Below, one piece after another: positions 1 through 7,112 of a stretch of 64,000 bases of DNA. How positions within the stretch are numbered: position 1 is the first letter of the stretch; the number at the start of each line of letters is the position of its first letter. The DNA is taken from assembly GCF_019048865.1 (NCBI RefSeq), contig NZ_CP077604.1, positions 2,046,001 to 2,110,000 on the forward strand. Direction: 5' to 3'. This DNA comes from Aquihabitans sp. G128. Lineage in GTDB: Bacteria; Actinomycetota; Acidimicrobiia; Acidimicrobiales; Iamiaceae. The notes beneath the pieces are model-generated. The model searched no databases, was not told the origin of the DNA, and saw nothing but the letters and a program-made list of their open reading frames with translations. The translations under genes were made by a program, and so were the position numbers.

Positions 1-402
1 CTGGCCCACGCCGCAGCCACCGGTCTGGGTGGGGCCGTCGAAGACCACGATGGTGGGGGCCTCGAACTTCTCGTCGGAGGCCGCCAGCACCGGCTTCCAG
101 TAGCCGTCGAGCAGGGTCTGCATCTGGCCGGCGAACTTCTCCTGGCCCTGCAGGCTGTTGCCTTGGGTCTCGGGGACCGAGGCCGTGGCGCTGGTGCCGC
201 CCTGGGCCAGCTGGCCGAGGATCTGCCCCACGGCGTCGCCGGTGCCACCGCCCCCGCCGCCACCGGCCTGGGACACGATGGCGATGATGACGGCGATGAT
301 GACGCCCGGCACGCCGACCTTGGCGGCCTTGCCGCCTGGGAGCCGGCCGGCGCCGCCCCGCCGGTCTTCGATGCCGCTGGCCTTGACGTCGTCGAGCTTC
401 AC
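1..402 (-). CDS. Putative neutral zinc metallopeptidase, YpfJ/KPN_02809 family (partial)
   Basis: Only the first 134 residues are in the window; the gene runs off the left edge. The visible part has a short cytoplasmic segment with IEDRRGG at residues 11-17, one membrane helix at about 29-46 (many Val and Ile), a Gly-rich linker, and then the first strand of a soluble domain ending in TQTGGCGVGQ. This matches the N-terminal half of the Zn_peptidase family (PF04228; E. coli YpfJ). The HExxH zinc motif expected there lies outside the window, so catalysis cannot be checked. The GTG start at 402 is chosen because a TAACGT box sits 7 nt upstream, the leaderless arrangement common here, and because IEDRR then falls near the N-terminus as in relatives. 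Confidence 0.8.
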   Translation of the reverse strand, partial: MKLDDVKASGIEDRRGGAGRLPGGKAAKVGVPGVIIAVIIAIVSQAGGGGGGGTGDAVGQILGQLAQGGTSATASVPETQGNSLQGQEKFAGQMQTLLDGYWKPVLAASDEKFEAPTIVVFDGPTQTGGCGVGQ

Positions 403-409
403 GGCGGAG

Positions 410-415
410 ACGTTA
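410..415 (-). promoter_or_regulatory. -10 box of the YpfJ-like gene (leaderless)
   Basis: TAACGT on the minus strand, 7 nt before the GTG at 402. This implies a transcript starting at or next to the start codon. Confidence 0.5.
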
Positions 416-458
416 GGCCGCGGGCAGCGGCGCTGGACGAACGTCCAGCCACCACGAC

Positions 459-1142
459 CTACGTCGGGGGCTTCTGACCCGTGACCGACCAGAAGATGAT
501 GCGGGCCATGGTGACCTTGAGCTCGTCGGTCCGCACGCCCCAGAACTCGAAGCCCAGCCGGTGGGCCGAGACGTGGGCGAGCATGGCCACCAGCACGCCG
601 GCCACCGCGTTGGGGTCGAGGCCCGGTTGGCCCCTGCCCTGCTTCTGCTGGTCCTTGGCAGCGGCGGCGAGCGCGTTGTTCAGGTCGTTGAGGAGCCGGG
701 TGCGCACGTTGGCGAAGCGGTGGTCGCCCTCCTCGGTGGCCAGGTCGACCACGCGGAGCACGGGCCGGTGCTCCTCCCAGAACGTGAGCATGGACTCGGC
801 CAGGGCTTCGGCGCCAGCGTAGCCCTGCTTGCCCTTCCAGGAGGTGGTGCCGGCGAGGGCCGAGAACCGCTCGACGCCGACCGTGACCATCTCGTCGGCC
901 AGCACCAGGATCGCCGACTCGACGTCCGGGAAGTACTGGTAGAAGGTGGCCGGCGAGGTGCCCGCCTCCCGGGCGATGTCGACGACCTTGAGGTCGCGGT
1001 AGGACCGGGTCCGCAGCATCTCCGACGCGCAGTCGAGCAGCTTCTGGCGGGTGGCCCGACCTCGGCGGCCGGGGACCCGGCCGTCGGCGGCGCGGGGGGC
1101 TTCGGTGTCGGTGCCCGCGTCGGCGGCGTCGTCAGATCTCAC
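459..1142 (-). CDS. TetR family transcriptional regulator, likely repressor of the local acyl-CoA catabolism regulon
   Basis: A 227-residue TetR-type protein. The first 25 residues are polar and disordered. The DNA-binding domain follows at about 28-75, with the helix-turn-helix at 51-72 (LKVVDIAREAGTSPATFYQYF). The C-terminal 150 residues are helical and would hold the dimer and ligand pocket; the ligand is not predictable from sequence. The GTG start at 1142 lies 8 nt after a TAACCT box, so the message is probably leaderless. A 17-bp site related to the palindrome found at four other promoters up to 12616 overlaps this start (1137-1153). That is the usual pattern of an autoregulated repressor controlling its neighbours. 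It is the only TetR gene inside that cluster, so pairing it with those operators is inference from position. Confidence 0.9.
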   Translation of the reverse strand: MRSDDAADAGTDTEAPRAADGRVPGRRGRATRQKLLDCASEMLRTRSYRDLKVVDIAREAGTSPATFYQYFPDVESAILVLADEMVTVGVERFSALAGTTSWKGKQGYAGAEALAESMLTFWEEHRPVLRVVDLATEEGDHRFANVRTRLLNDLNNALAAAAKDQQKQGRGQPGLDPNAVAGVLVAMLAHVSAHRLGFEFWGVRTDELKVTMARIIFWSVTGQKPPT

Positions 1143-1153
1143 GACCCGTCAGG
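1137..1153. promoter_or_regulatory. Operator-like 17-mer at the TetR gene start
   Basis: On the minus strand this reads CCTGACGGGTCGTGAGA, about 14 of 17 positions matching the consensus TCTGACGGNCCGTCAGA. It overlaps the GTG start and abuts the -10 box, consistent with autorepression. Confidence 0.55.
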
Positions 1154-1156
1154 TTA
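1151..1156 (-). promoter_or_regulatory. -10 box of the TetR gene (leaderless)
   Basis: TAACCT on the minus strand, 8 nt upstream of the GTG at 1142. Confidence 0.5.
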
Positions 1157-1170
1157 GGCGCCGGGGCTGG

Positions 1171-1722
1171 TCAGCCTTCGCTCTTCGCCGGCGGGCGGTA
1201 GCAGGCGAGGAGGAGGCCGACGCCGGCCACGACGCCCAGCCCGGCGGCGATGGCCAGGGCGACCTTGGGGCGGAAGGCGAAGTCGAGGCCGAGGGCGTCG
1301 TCCAGCGAGAACCGGCCGGGGCCCATGGTGGCCACTGCCACGCCGATGGTGGCGAGCACCAGGTTGTACTCCCAGCCGCTCTTCACGATGAAGAAGCCGT
1401 TCGGCCGGTGCACCGTCCAGGCGGCGACGATCATCAGGCTGACGAAGGCCGCTCCGGCGAACGGGGTCAGCAGGCCCGCCGCCAGCAGCAGCCCGCTGCC
1501 CAGCTCGGTGGTGGCCGCCAGGATGGCGTGGACCTTGCCGTTGGGCTTCATGCCCATGGAGTCGAACCACCCGGCGGTGCCGGGGATGCGTCCGCCACCG
1601 AAGAACTTGTTGTAGCCGTGGGCGGCCATCGACAGGCCGACCACCACGCGCAGCAGGAGGACCGCGGCGTTGAAGCCGTCCTGGGAGTCGAGGGCCGTGG
1701 TGGCGGCGAGGACGTGGTTCAC
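1171..1722 (-). CDS. DoxX family membrane protein
   Basis: A 183-residue integral membrane protein with about four hydrophobic helices. The first carries the LRVVVGLSMAAHGYNKFFGG segment typical of the DoxX family (PF07681), followed by the usual WF-S-MG and ATTELGSGLLLAAG motifs. DoxX proteins are membrane partners of oxidoreductases and redox homeostasis systems; the exact role is unknown. The GTG start overlaps the stop of the upstream acyl-CoA ligase gene (GTGA), and AGGAG lies 9 nt before it, so the gene is translationally coupled as the last member of a three-gene operon (isochorismatase-like, ligase, DoxX) transcribed from the operator at 4024-4040. Confidence 0.85.
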   Translation of the reverse strand: MNHVLAATTALDSQDGFNAAVLLLRVVVGLSMAAHGYNKFFGGGRIPGTAGWFDSMGMKPNGKVHAILAATTELGSGLLLAAGLLTPFAGAAFVSLMIVAAWTVHRPNGFFIVKSGWEYNLVLATIGVAVATMGPGRFSLDDALGLDFAFRPKVALAIAAGLGVVAGVGLLLACYRPPAKSEG

Positions 1723-3360
1723 GGGGTGCTCTCCTGGATGCGGTTGCGGAGCTCGAACTTCATGACCTTGCCGCCGGCGTTGAACGGCAGGGCGTCGATG
1801 ACGTGCACCGTACGTGGTGCCTTGAAGTTGGCCATGTGCTCGCGGGCCCAGGCCACGATCTCGGCCGGGTCCGGGGTGGTGCCGGTGGTGGCCACCACGA
1901 AGGCGGCGCCGACCTCGCCCATCCGCTCGTCGGGCACCCCGATCACCGCGACCTGGGCGATGTGGGGGTGGTCGAGCAGGAGGTTCTCGATCTCGGCGGG
2001 GTAGGCGTTGAACCCGCCGCAGATGAAGAGGTCCTTCTTGCGATCGGTGATCCGGAGGTTGCCCCGGTCGTCCATCACCCCGACGTCGCCGGTGTGCAGC
2101 CACCCGTCGGCGTCGATGGCCTCGGCGGTGGCCGCCGGGTCCTCGAAGTAGCCGGCCATGACGTTGTAGCCCCGGACCACGACCTCGCCCGCCTCGCCCG
2201 CCGCGAGCGCGGCGCCGTCGTCGTCGACGACCTGCACCTCGATGCCGGGCATGGAGCGCCCGGCGGTGGTGGCGATGGTGGTGGCGTCGTCGGAGCGGCG
2301 GCACATCGTGGCGAACCCGCACGCCTCGGTCAGCCCGTAGGCCGTGATGACCGTGTCGAAGCCGAGGTCGTCGCGCATCTGCTCCACCAGGCTCACCGGG
2401 ACCGACGCCGCGCCCGTGACGGCCAGGCGCAGGCTCGAGGAGTCGAGCTGGTCGCGGTCGGGGTGGTTGAGGATCGTCTGGTAGAGCGTCGGCGCCCCGG
2501 GGAGCATCGAGCCCCGCTCGGCGGCGATGAGCCGCATCACCTCGGGCACGTCGAAGACGGGCACGGGGAGCAGTGTCCCGCCGGTGACCAGCCAGGCGAT
2601 GATGCCGGCCTTGTAGCCGAACGAGTGGAAGAACGGGTTGACGGCGACGTAGCGGTCGGTGTCGTCGAGGCCCACGACGTTGGCCCAGGTGGCCACGGTC
2701 CGCAGCAGCTGGCCGTGGCCGCAGATGACGCCCTTGGGCTTGCCCGTGGTGCCGGAGGTGAAGAGCAGGTCGGCCGTGCTCTCGGGGCGCACGGAGCTCC
2801 GACGCTCGACCACGGCCTCGTGGGCGATGCCCTCGCCCGAGGCCAGGAACGCCTCCCAGCTCTCGGCGGGCGCGGCCACGGGGCCTTCGGCGCGCAGCAC
2901 GACGATGCGCTCCAGGTGGGGCAGGTCGTGGCCGTCGAGCATGCCGACGTAGCGGTTGCCGAGGAAGCCGTCGACGGTCACCAGCACGCGGGCCCGGCTG
3001 CGGGCCAGGATGTCGGCCGCCTCCGCCCCCTTGTAGCGGGTGTTGAGCGGCACCAGGACGGCGCCGGCGCACTGCAGGCCGAAGAGGGCCACCACCCACT
3101 CGGCGCAGTTGGGCGCCCAGATCGCCACCCGGTCACCCGGCTCGACGCCGGCCGCGAGGTAGGCCGCGGTGGCCCGGTCGACCTCGCGGCCGAGCGCCGT
3201 CCAGGTCCAGCGCGCCGCCGTCGACGATCGCCTCGCGGTCGCCGCCACGGGCCACGGCATCGACCACGGCGTTGGGCACGGTGCCCCAGCGGAGGTCGGC
3301 ACGCGGGTCGTCGCCCTCGGGGTCGTGCTCGGGCGGAGCGGCGGCGGTGGGATCGGTCAC
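1719..3360 (-). CDS. Acyl-CoA ligase (AMP-binding), with an apparent frameshift near 3210-3216
   Basis: ATP-dependent acyl-CoA synthetase of the ANL superfamily. The main frame shows the ATP-binding loop TSGTTGKPKG, the YGLTEACG motif, the TGDVG hinge region and the C-terminal GGKVMK lysine segment, so all catalytic blocks are present. The N-terminus is in another frame: translation from the GTG at 3360 (start of MTDPTAAAPP) matches the family up to AIVDGG, and the homology then continues one frame over as RWTWTALGREVDRA. Adding one CG to the alternating GC run at 3210-3216 restores a continuous 547-residue protein. A sequencing indel is the likely explanation. The GTG at 3360 overlaps the stop of the isochorismatase-like gene (GTGA), which supports this start and coupling. 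The acyl substrate cannot be told. Confidence 0.85.
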
Positions 3361-4007
3361 GAGCGCGCCTCCTGGGGCGGGGTGCCGGCGTCGGCCCAGG
3401 CGGCGACGAGGTCGTCGACGGTGGTGACCGTGGCCAGCAGGGAGAGGGTGCCGTCGATGACGGCGTCGGCGTAGGCCGCCGGGATGCCGCAGACGGCGTC
3501 GCGGGGCACCACCACCTGGTAGCCGAGGTTGACCGCGTCCATCACCAGGTTGGTGACGGCCACGTTGACCGAGACGCCGGTGACCACGATCGTGCGCACC
3601 CCGAGGTTGCGCAGGATCGGGTCGAGGTCGGTGCCCGCCATCGGGTTGAGGCCGTGCAGGCGGCCGAGCACCAGGTCCGACGGCTCGGGCCCCAGCTCCG
3701 GCACCACCTCGGCCTCGGGCGAGCCCGGCAGCAGCGCCACCGGCGACTTGCGCACGGCGAGGAACAGGCGGGCGTTGGTGTTCGACCCGGCCCCGTCGGC
3801 CCGTCGGGCGGCGGTGGCGTGGACCACCGTGGCGCCGGCCGTGCGGGCCGCGCCGCAGAGCACGGCGAGGCGGGCGACCATCGGCGCCGCGGCGGCCGCC
3901 AGCTCCGGGAGCGCCGAGGCGGCGCCGACCACCCCGTTCTGGACCTCGGACGTGACGACCGCGGTGTGCGACGGGTGGACGAGCTCGGCGAGCGGTGGAG
4001 CGGGCAT
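3357..4007 (-). CDS. Isochorismatase-fold (cysteine hydrolase-like) protein lacking the catalytic cysteine
   Basis: A 216-residue protein of the isochorismatase-like hydrolase fold (PF00857): an N-terminal strand followed by EVQNGVVG, a central GTDLDPILRNLGVRTIVVTGV segment, and a C-terminal AVCGIPA-type helix. In active members the residues are Asp in the VIDxQ strand, a Lys, and a Cys in the TGVxxNVC segment. Here the strand reads VVTSEVQN (no Asp), the Lys position is LHGLNP, and the Cys position is Ala (VSVNVAVTN). It may therefore be a non-hydrolytic binding protein or use other chemistry. It is the first gene of an operon with the ligase and DoxX, overlapping the ligase by GTGA. A TACGCT box lies 10 nt upstream and palindromic operators lie just beyond. 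Confidence 0.8.
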   Translation of the reverse strand: MPAPPLAELVHPSHTAVVTSEVQNGVVGAASALPELAAAAAPMVARLAVLCGAARTAGATVVHATAARRADGAGSNTNARLFLAVRKSPVALLPGSPEAEVVPELGPEPSDLVLGRLHGLNPMAGTDLDPILRNLGVRTIVVTGVSVNVAVTNLVMDAVNLGYQVVVPRDAVCGIPAAYADAVIDGTLSLLATVTTVDDLVAAWADAGTPPQEARS

Positions 4008-4017
4008 ACGGCGGGCG

Positions 4018-4023
4018 AGCGTA
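4018..4023 (-). promoter_or_regulatory. -10 box of the isochorismatase-like/ligase/DoxX operon
   Basis: TACGCT on the minus strand, 10 nt before the ATG at 4007 and immediately next to the operator at 4024. Confidence 0.45.
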
Positions 4024-4040
4024 TCTGACGGCCCGTCAGA
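4024..4040. promoter_or_regulatory. 17-bp palindromic operator (best copy of the regulon)
   Basis: TCTGACGGCCCGTCAGA, symmetric apart from the central base. It lies directly upstream of the -10 box of the isochorismatase-like operon, where a bound repressor would block RNA polymerase. Confidence 0.75.
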
Positions 4041-4057
4041 TGTGCCGAGCCGTCAGA
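4041..4057. promoter_or_regulatory. Second, weaker operator in tandem
   Basis: A 17-bp stretch abutting the first operator. Its right half is the perfect half-site CCGTCAGA and its left half is degenerate. It overlaps the stop codon of the next gene (4053). Confidence 0.45.
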
Positions 4058-4916
4058 TCTGGCTGGCGTCCAGGGCCTGCCAGAGGGCGGCACGGACCAC
4101 CCGGTTGTCGCGCAGGATGCTGAGGTGGACCGGCACCTGCAGCGGATCGGCGGTGAACAGCGAGACGCGGGCCTCGTGGACGTCGAGCAGGCGGGCCCGG
4201 TCGTCGTCGGAGAGCAGGTGCAGCGGGAGCCGCACCGCGGCCTCGCCGGCCGTCTCCACGAACCCCACCAGCTCCAGGAGGTGCTCCCGGGCCTCGGCGG
4301 CCGAGGCGGAGCCCGGGTCGGGGTCGGCGGCCAGGTGGGCGAGCAGGTCGAGGGCGAGGTCGAACTGCGGCCGGCACCAGTAGTGGTGGGCCAGGGCCGC
4401 CGGCCCGTCGGGCCCGGGGAGGATGGCGGCGGCCAGGGCATCGGCCCGCCCGAGGCGGTAGGCCAGGCGGATGATGCGCTCGGCGGCGCCGTCGAGCACC
4501 ACGAGGTGGCGGTGGCTGCGCCGCCCCGACCGGCAGAGCTCCACCAGCTCGGTGGCGGAGCCCGGGTCCCCGAGACGGACGGCCACGTCGATCCGATCGA
4601 GCAGGAGGTCGAGGTGGGCCTGGAGGTGGGGCTGGGCGCGCACGCCACCGAGCACCTCCTCGGCGTACTCGACCAGCACGGGGTCGTTCACGAGCGGGTG
4701 CTCGGCGATGGACCGAGCGCCCTCGAGCGCGTAGTCGAGCAGCAGCACGACCTCGTCGGGCTCGGCCGGCACGGTGGCGAGGAACTCGGCCACCACCCGG
4801 CCGATCGCGTCGATGCCCTCGGCCCCGGTGCGCACGTCGGCGTGCACCGTGTCGACCACCTGGTCGATGGCGGCCGCGGCCTGGTCGAGCACGTCGGGCC
4901 GTCGCTCAGGGTCCAC
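4053..4916 (-). CDS. Hypothetical helical protein
   Basis: About 287 residues, predicted almost entirely alpha-helical and soluble, with acidic and Leu/Ala-rich segments such as LVELCRSGRRSHRHLVVLDGAA. No signal peptide, membrane segment or recognised motif is visible, and I do not recognise the family. An ATG at 4949 is possible, but the GTG at 4916 is preferred because GGAGG lies 4 nt upstream and the 11 extra residues look non-conserved. Its 3' end overlaps the operator region of the isochorismatase-like operon, so it lies upstream of that operon in the same direction. Confidence 0.65.
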   Translation of the reverse strand: MDPERRPDVLDQAAAAIDQVVDTVHADVRTGAEGIDAIGRVVAEFLATVPAEPDEVVLLLDYALEGARSIAEHPLVNDPVLVEYAEEVLGGVRAQPHLQAHLDLLLDRIDVAVRLGDPGSATELVELCRSGRRSHRHLVVLDGAAERIIRLAYRLGRADALAAAILPGPDGPAALAHHYWCRPQFDLALDLLAHLAADPDPGSASAAEAREHLLELVGFVETAGEAAVRLPLHLLSDDDRARLLDVHEARVSLFTADPLQVPVHLSILRDNRVVRAALWQALDASQI

Positions 4917-4986
4917 TGCGCCTCCTGCTCTGGTGGGTCGCCAGTCCACCAGATCCCCTCCCCCACCGGCCAGCGGGTTCGTCGCC

Positions 4987-4992
4987 TACGGT
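4987..4992 (+). promoter_or_regulatory. -10 box of the neocarzinostatin-like gene (leaderless)
   Basis: TACGGT, 6 nt before the GTG at 4999. Confidence 0.5.
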
Positions 4993-4998
4993 GCGGGC

Positions 4999-5571
4999 GT
5001 GCGTGGGGGTGGGGGATCCGGGCTGCGGGCGGGCTGCATGGGCTTCTCGCTCATCGGCGTGCTGGTGGTCGTCGCGCTGACCTTCTGGCTGGGCTCGAAG
5101 GCCCTCGACAGCACCGGCGGTGCCCCGGAACGGTCCTCGACCAGCGAAGCGCAGGCCGCCACGACCACCTCGCCCACCCCGACCACCGCCGGCTTCACCG
5201 TGGCCATCGACGTCGAGCCCCGCACGGGCCTGCGCGGCGACGACCGGGTGGTGGTCACCAGCGACGCGTTCTCGCCGGGCGAGGACGTGGTGGTGGCCAC
5301 GTGCACCAAGGGCACCGCAGGGGTGACCGCGGCCCCCGTGTGCGACGGGCCCAGTGCGGTCGAGGCCACCGCCGACGCGCAGGGGCACCTCGCCGTCGAC
5401 TACGTGGTCCCGCGGGTCGTCGGCGCCGACGAGGTGCCGTTCGACTGCGCCCAGCAGGCCGGCCTGTGCCGGGTGACGGTCCGCAGCTCGCGCACCCCGA
5501 CCGAGGCGGGCTTCGTGGCGCTCGAGTACGCCAGCGACCTGGGCAGCCCCGAGATCACCCTGCCGAACTGA
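4999..5571 (+). CDS. Membrane-anchored protein with a neocarzinostatin-like Ig-fold domain
   Basis: A 190-residue protein. After a Gly-rich start it has one hydrophobic helix at about residues 14-32 (MGFSLIGVLVVVALTFWLG), a Ser/Thr-rich linker, and an extracellular beta domain. The domain follows the pattern of the neocarzinostatin/macromomycin family (PF00960): PRTGLRGDDRVVVTSDAFSPGEDVVVATC, a second Cys before DGPSAV, TADAQGHLAV, and a Cys pair in DCAQQAGLC, giving two likely disulphides. Members elsewhere bind enediynes or are secreted proteins of unknown role; no enediyne genes are nearby, so binding of such a ligand is not implied. The GTG at 4999 is chosen for its TACGGT box; an ATG at 5038 is the alternative. 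The 3' end overlaps the convergent protease gene by 17 bp. Confidence 0.7.
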   Translation: MRGGGGSGLRAGCMGFSLIGVLVVVALTFWLGSKALDSTGGAPERSSTSEAQAATTTSPTPTTAGFTVAIDVEPRTGLRGDDRVVVTSDAFSPGEDVVVATCTKGTAGVTAAPVCDGPSAVEATADAQGHLAVDYVVPRVVGADEVPFDCAQQAGLCRVTVRSSRTPTEAGFVALEYASDLGSPEITLPN

Positions 5572-6976
5572 CCTCGAGGTGGTAGCCGGTCGAGACCCCC
5601 TCGACCTGGTAGACGTCGAGCCGGTAGGTGCCGTCGACATCGGCCTCGAAGTCCCCCTCGGCGTCGGCGTCGAACAGCCCGCCCCCACCGCCGTCGACCT
5701 CCTCGGACGTGTCGTAGGTCTCGCCGGGGGCGACCACCGTGTAGGCCACGTCGCCCGTGGCCGACGACGCCCGGATGTGCACCACGTCGCCGGCGGCCAG
5801 GTCGAGCTCGTACTCGTCGGCCACGTCGAAGTAGCCGAGGTCGCCGGAGATCACCTTGCTGCTCGGCTCGATGGCCCTCGGCTCGGGATCGCCGTTCACC
5901 ACGGCGAAGGCGACGCTGCTCGTCACCTCCAAGGTGGCCGGCTCGTCCTTCGCGGTGCCCACGAAGAGCACGCTCGGGTAGCCCGCCTCCAGCGTGAACG
6001 TCAGCTTCCCGTCGGCGCCCGGGGCGGTGGCGTCGGGCAGGTCCTCGCCCTCCGGGCCGCCTCCGGTGATGGAGCCGAGGTCGAGGGCCGCCTGGTTCAG
6101 GGCCAAGGGGTACAGCCCGGCATCGTCGAGCTCGACGACGGGAGCCGGACCGTCGACCCCGATGGCCACCGTGACGTCGTCGTCGGTGGCCGGGAAGTAG
6201 AGCAGCCGGTAGTCGGACGTGCCCTCGACGTGGAAGGAGGCGTCCTTGCGGTCGCCCGCGTGCGGAGCCGGCTCCCAGCCCTTCGAGCCCTTGCCGTCGA
6301 GGATGGCCCGCACCGCGGCCGCCGCGTCGGCGCCGGACGCGGTGAGCGCGTAGCCGTCGTCGTCGGCCAGCCCGGAGATGCCGACCACCCGGCCGGCCTC
6401 GTCGGCCAGCGCCCCGCCGCTCTGGCCCGGGGCGATCTTGGCATCGGACTGCAGGAACTCGTAGCCCCACTCCTTCGCCGGTCGCCGTCGGGACAGGAGG
6501 CCGCTGGTGATGGTGATCTCCGGCTCCTCCTGGTCGCCCGGGTAGCCCACCAGGTAGAGGGTGCTCCCCTGCTCGATGCCCTTCGGGTCCTCGATCGTGG
6601 TGGTCGGGTGGGAGCCCTCGATGGGGCCCAGCACCGCGGCGTCGGCGTCGAGGTCCACGCCCACCACCGGCACGTCCTCGATGGGCTCGTCGCCGTCGAA
6701 GGCCACGTCGGCCACGTCGAAGGGGTCGACCACGTGGGAGTTGGTCACGAGGTAGCCGCCGTCGACGAACACCCCGGAGCCGGTGCCGGTGGGCGTCTCC
6801 ACGAACGCCACCGAGCCCCGGAGCTTCGCCAGCACCGCCTTGGCCCCGCTCGGGCCGGCGGGGACCGTGGTGGTCGCCTTGGGGCCGTCGCTGCCGCCAC
6901 CGCTCCCGGCGACGCCGCAAGAGGCCGCCGCCAGGGCAAGGCAGACGAGGAGGCACGGACGACGACGGAGGTGCAT
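5555..6976 (-). CDS. HtrA-like trypsin-fold serine protease, lipoprotein
   Basis: A 473-residue exported protease. Residues 1-20 are a lipoprotein signal ending in LAAASC, with Cys20 the expected lipidation site. The trypsin-like domain spans about 48-225 with the catalytic triad visible: His81 in TNSHVV, Asp112 in DADAAVL and Ser186 in GQSGGAL. There is no PDZ domain. Instead the C-terminal part (about 235-473) is beta-rich, and its last 90 residues resemble a pre-peptidase C-terminal sandwich (GDLGYFDVADEYELDLAAGD, then YRLDVYQVEG). It likely acts outside the membrane in protein quality control or processing; the substrate is unknown. The gene stands alone, convergent with the neocarzinostatin-like gene. 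Confidence 0.85.
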   Translation of the reverse strand: MHLRRRPCLLVCLALAAASCGVAGSGGGSDGPKATTTVPAGPSGAKAVLAKLRGSVAFVETPTGTGSGVFVDGGYLVTNSHVVDPFDVADVAFDGDEPIEDVPVVGVDLDADAAVLGPIEGSHPTTTIEDPKGIEQGSTLYLVGYPGDQEEPEITITSGLLSRRRPAKEWGYEFLQSDAKIAPGQSGGALADEAGRVVGISGLADDDGYALTASGADAAAAVRAILDGKGSKGWEPAPHAGDRKDASFHVEGTSDYRLLYFPATDDDVTVAIGVDGPAPVVELDDAGLYPLALNQAALDLGSITGGGPEGEDLPDATAPGADGKLTFTLEAGYPSVLFVGTAKDEPATLEVTSSVAFAVVNGDPEPRAIEPSSKVISGDLGYFDVADEYELDLAAGDVVHIRASSATGDVAYTVVAPGETYDTSEEVDGGGGGLFDADAEGDFEADVDGTYRLDVYQVEGVSTGYHLEVSSAG

Positions 6977-7053
6977 CGGAAGATGGTGGCATTCTCACCC
7001 CGTTCGGAGCGATCCGAGGCGCGGAGGCGGACCTCCGATCGGGCGTGGTGGTG

Positions 7054-7070
7054 CCTGACGAGCCGTCAGG
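7054..7070. promoter_or_regulatory. Palindromic operator upstream of the amidohydrolase gene (distal copy)
   Basis: CCTGACGAGCCGTCAGG, a symmetric 17-mer of the regulon family, located just upstream of the TAGTAT -10 box. Confidence 0.7.
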
Positions 7071-7071
7071 G

Positions 7072-7077
7072 TAGTAT
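7072..7077 (+). promoter_or_regulatory. -10 box of the amidohydrolase operon
   Basis: TAGTAT, sandwiched between two operators. Transcription would start at about 7083, leaving a leader of about 30 nt. Confidence 0.5.
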
Positions 7078-7093
7078 CTGACGGTCCGTCAGA
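7077..7093. promoter_or_regulatory. Palindromic operator over the amidohydrolase transcription start
   Basis: TCTGACGGTCCGTCAGA, a perfect match to the consensus. It lies 23 bp from the upstream copy, so a repressor pair would flank the -10 box. Confidence 0.75.
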
Positions 7094-7112
7094 AACTTGG
7101 GAGGGTCCTTCC

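Noticed and set aside
5..480. Small plus-strand frames at the left edge
   Set aside because: They are antisense to the metallopeptidase start, which has a clear membrane helix and family motifs.
1719..3360. Ligase gene as a true pseudogene
   Set aside because: One small indel explains the break, all catalytic motifs remain, the stop and start overlaps with its neighbours are intact, and the same indel type recurs in other genes.
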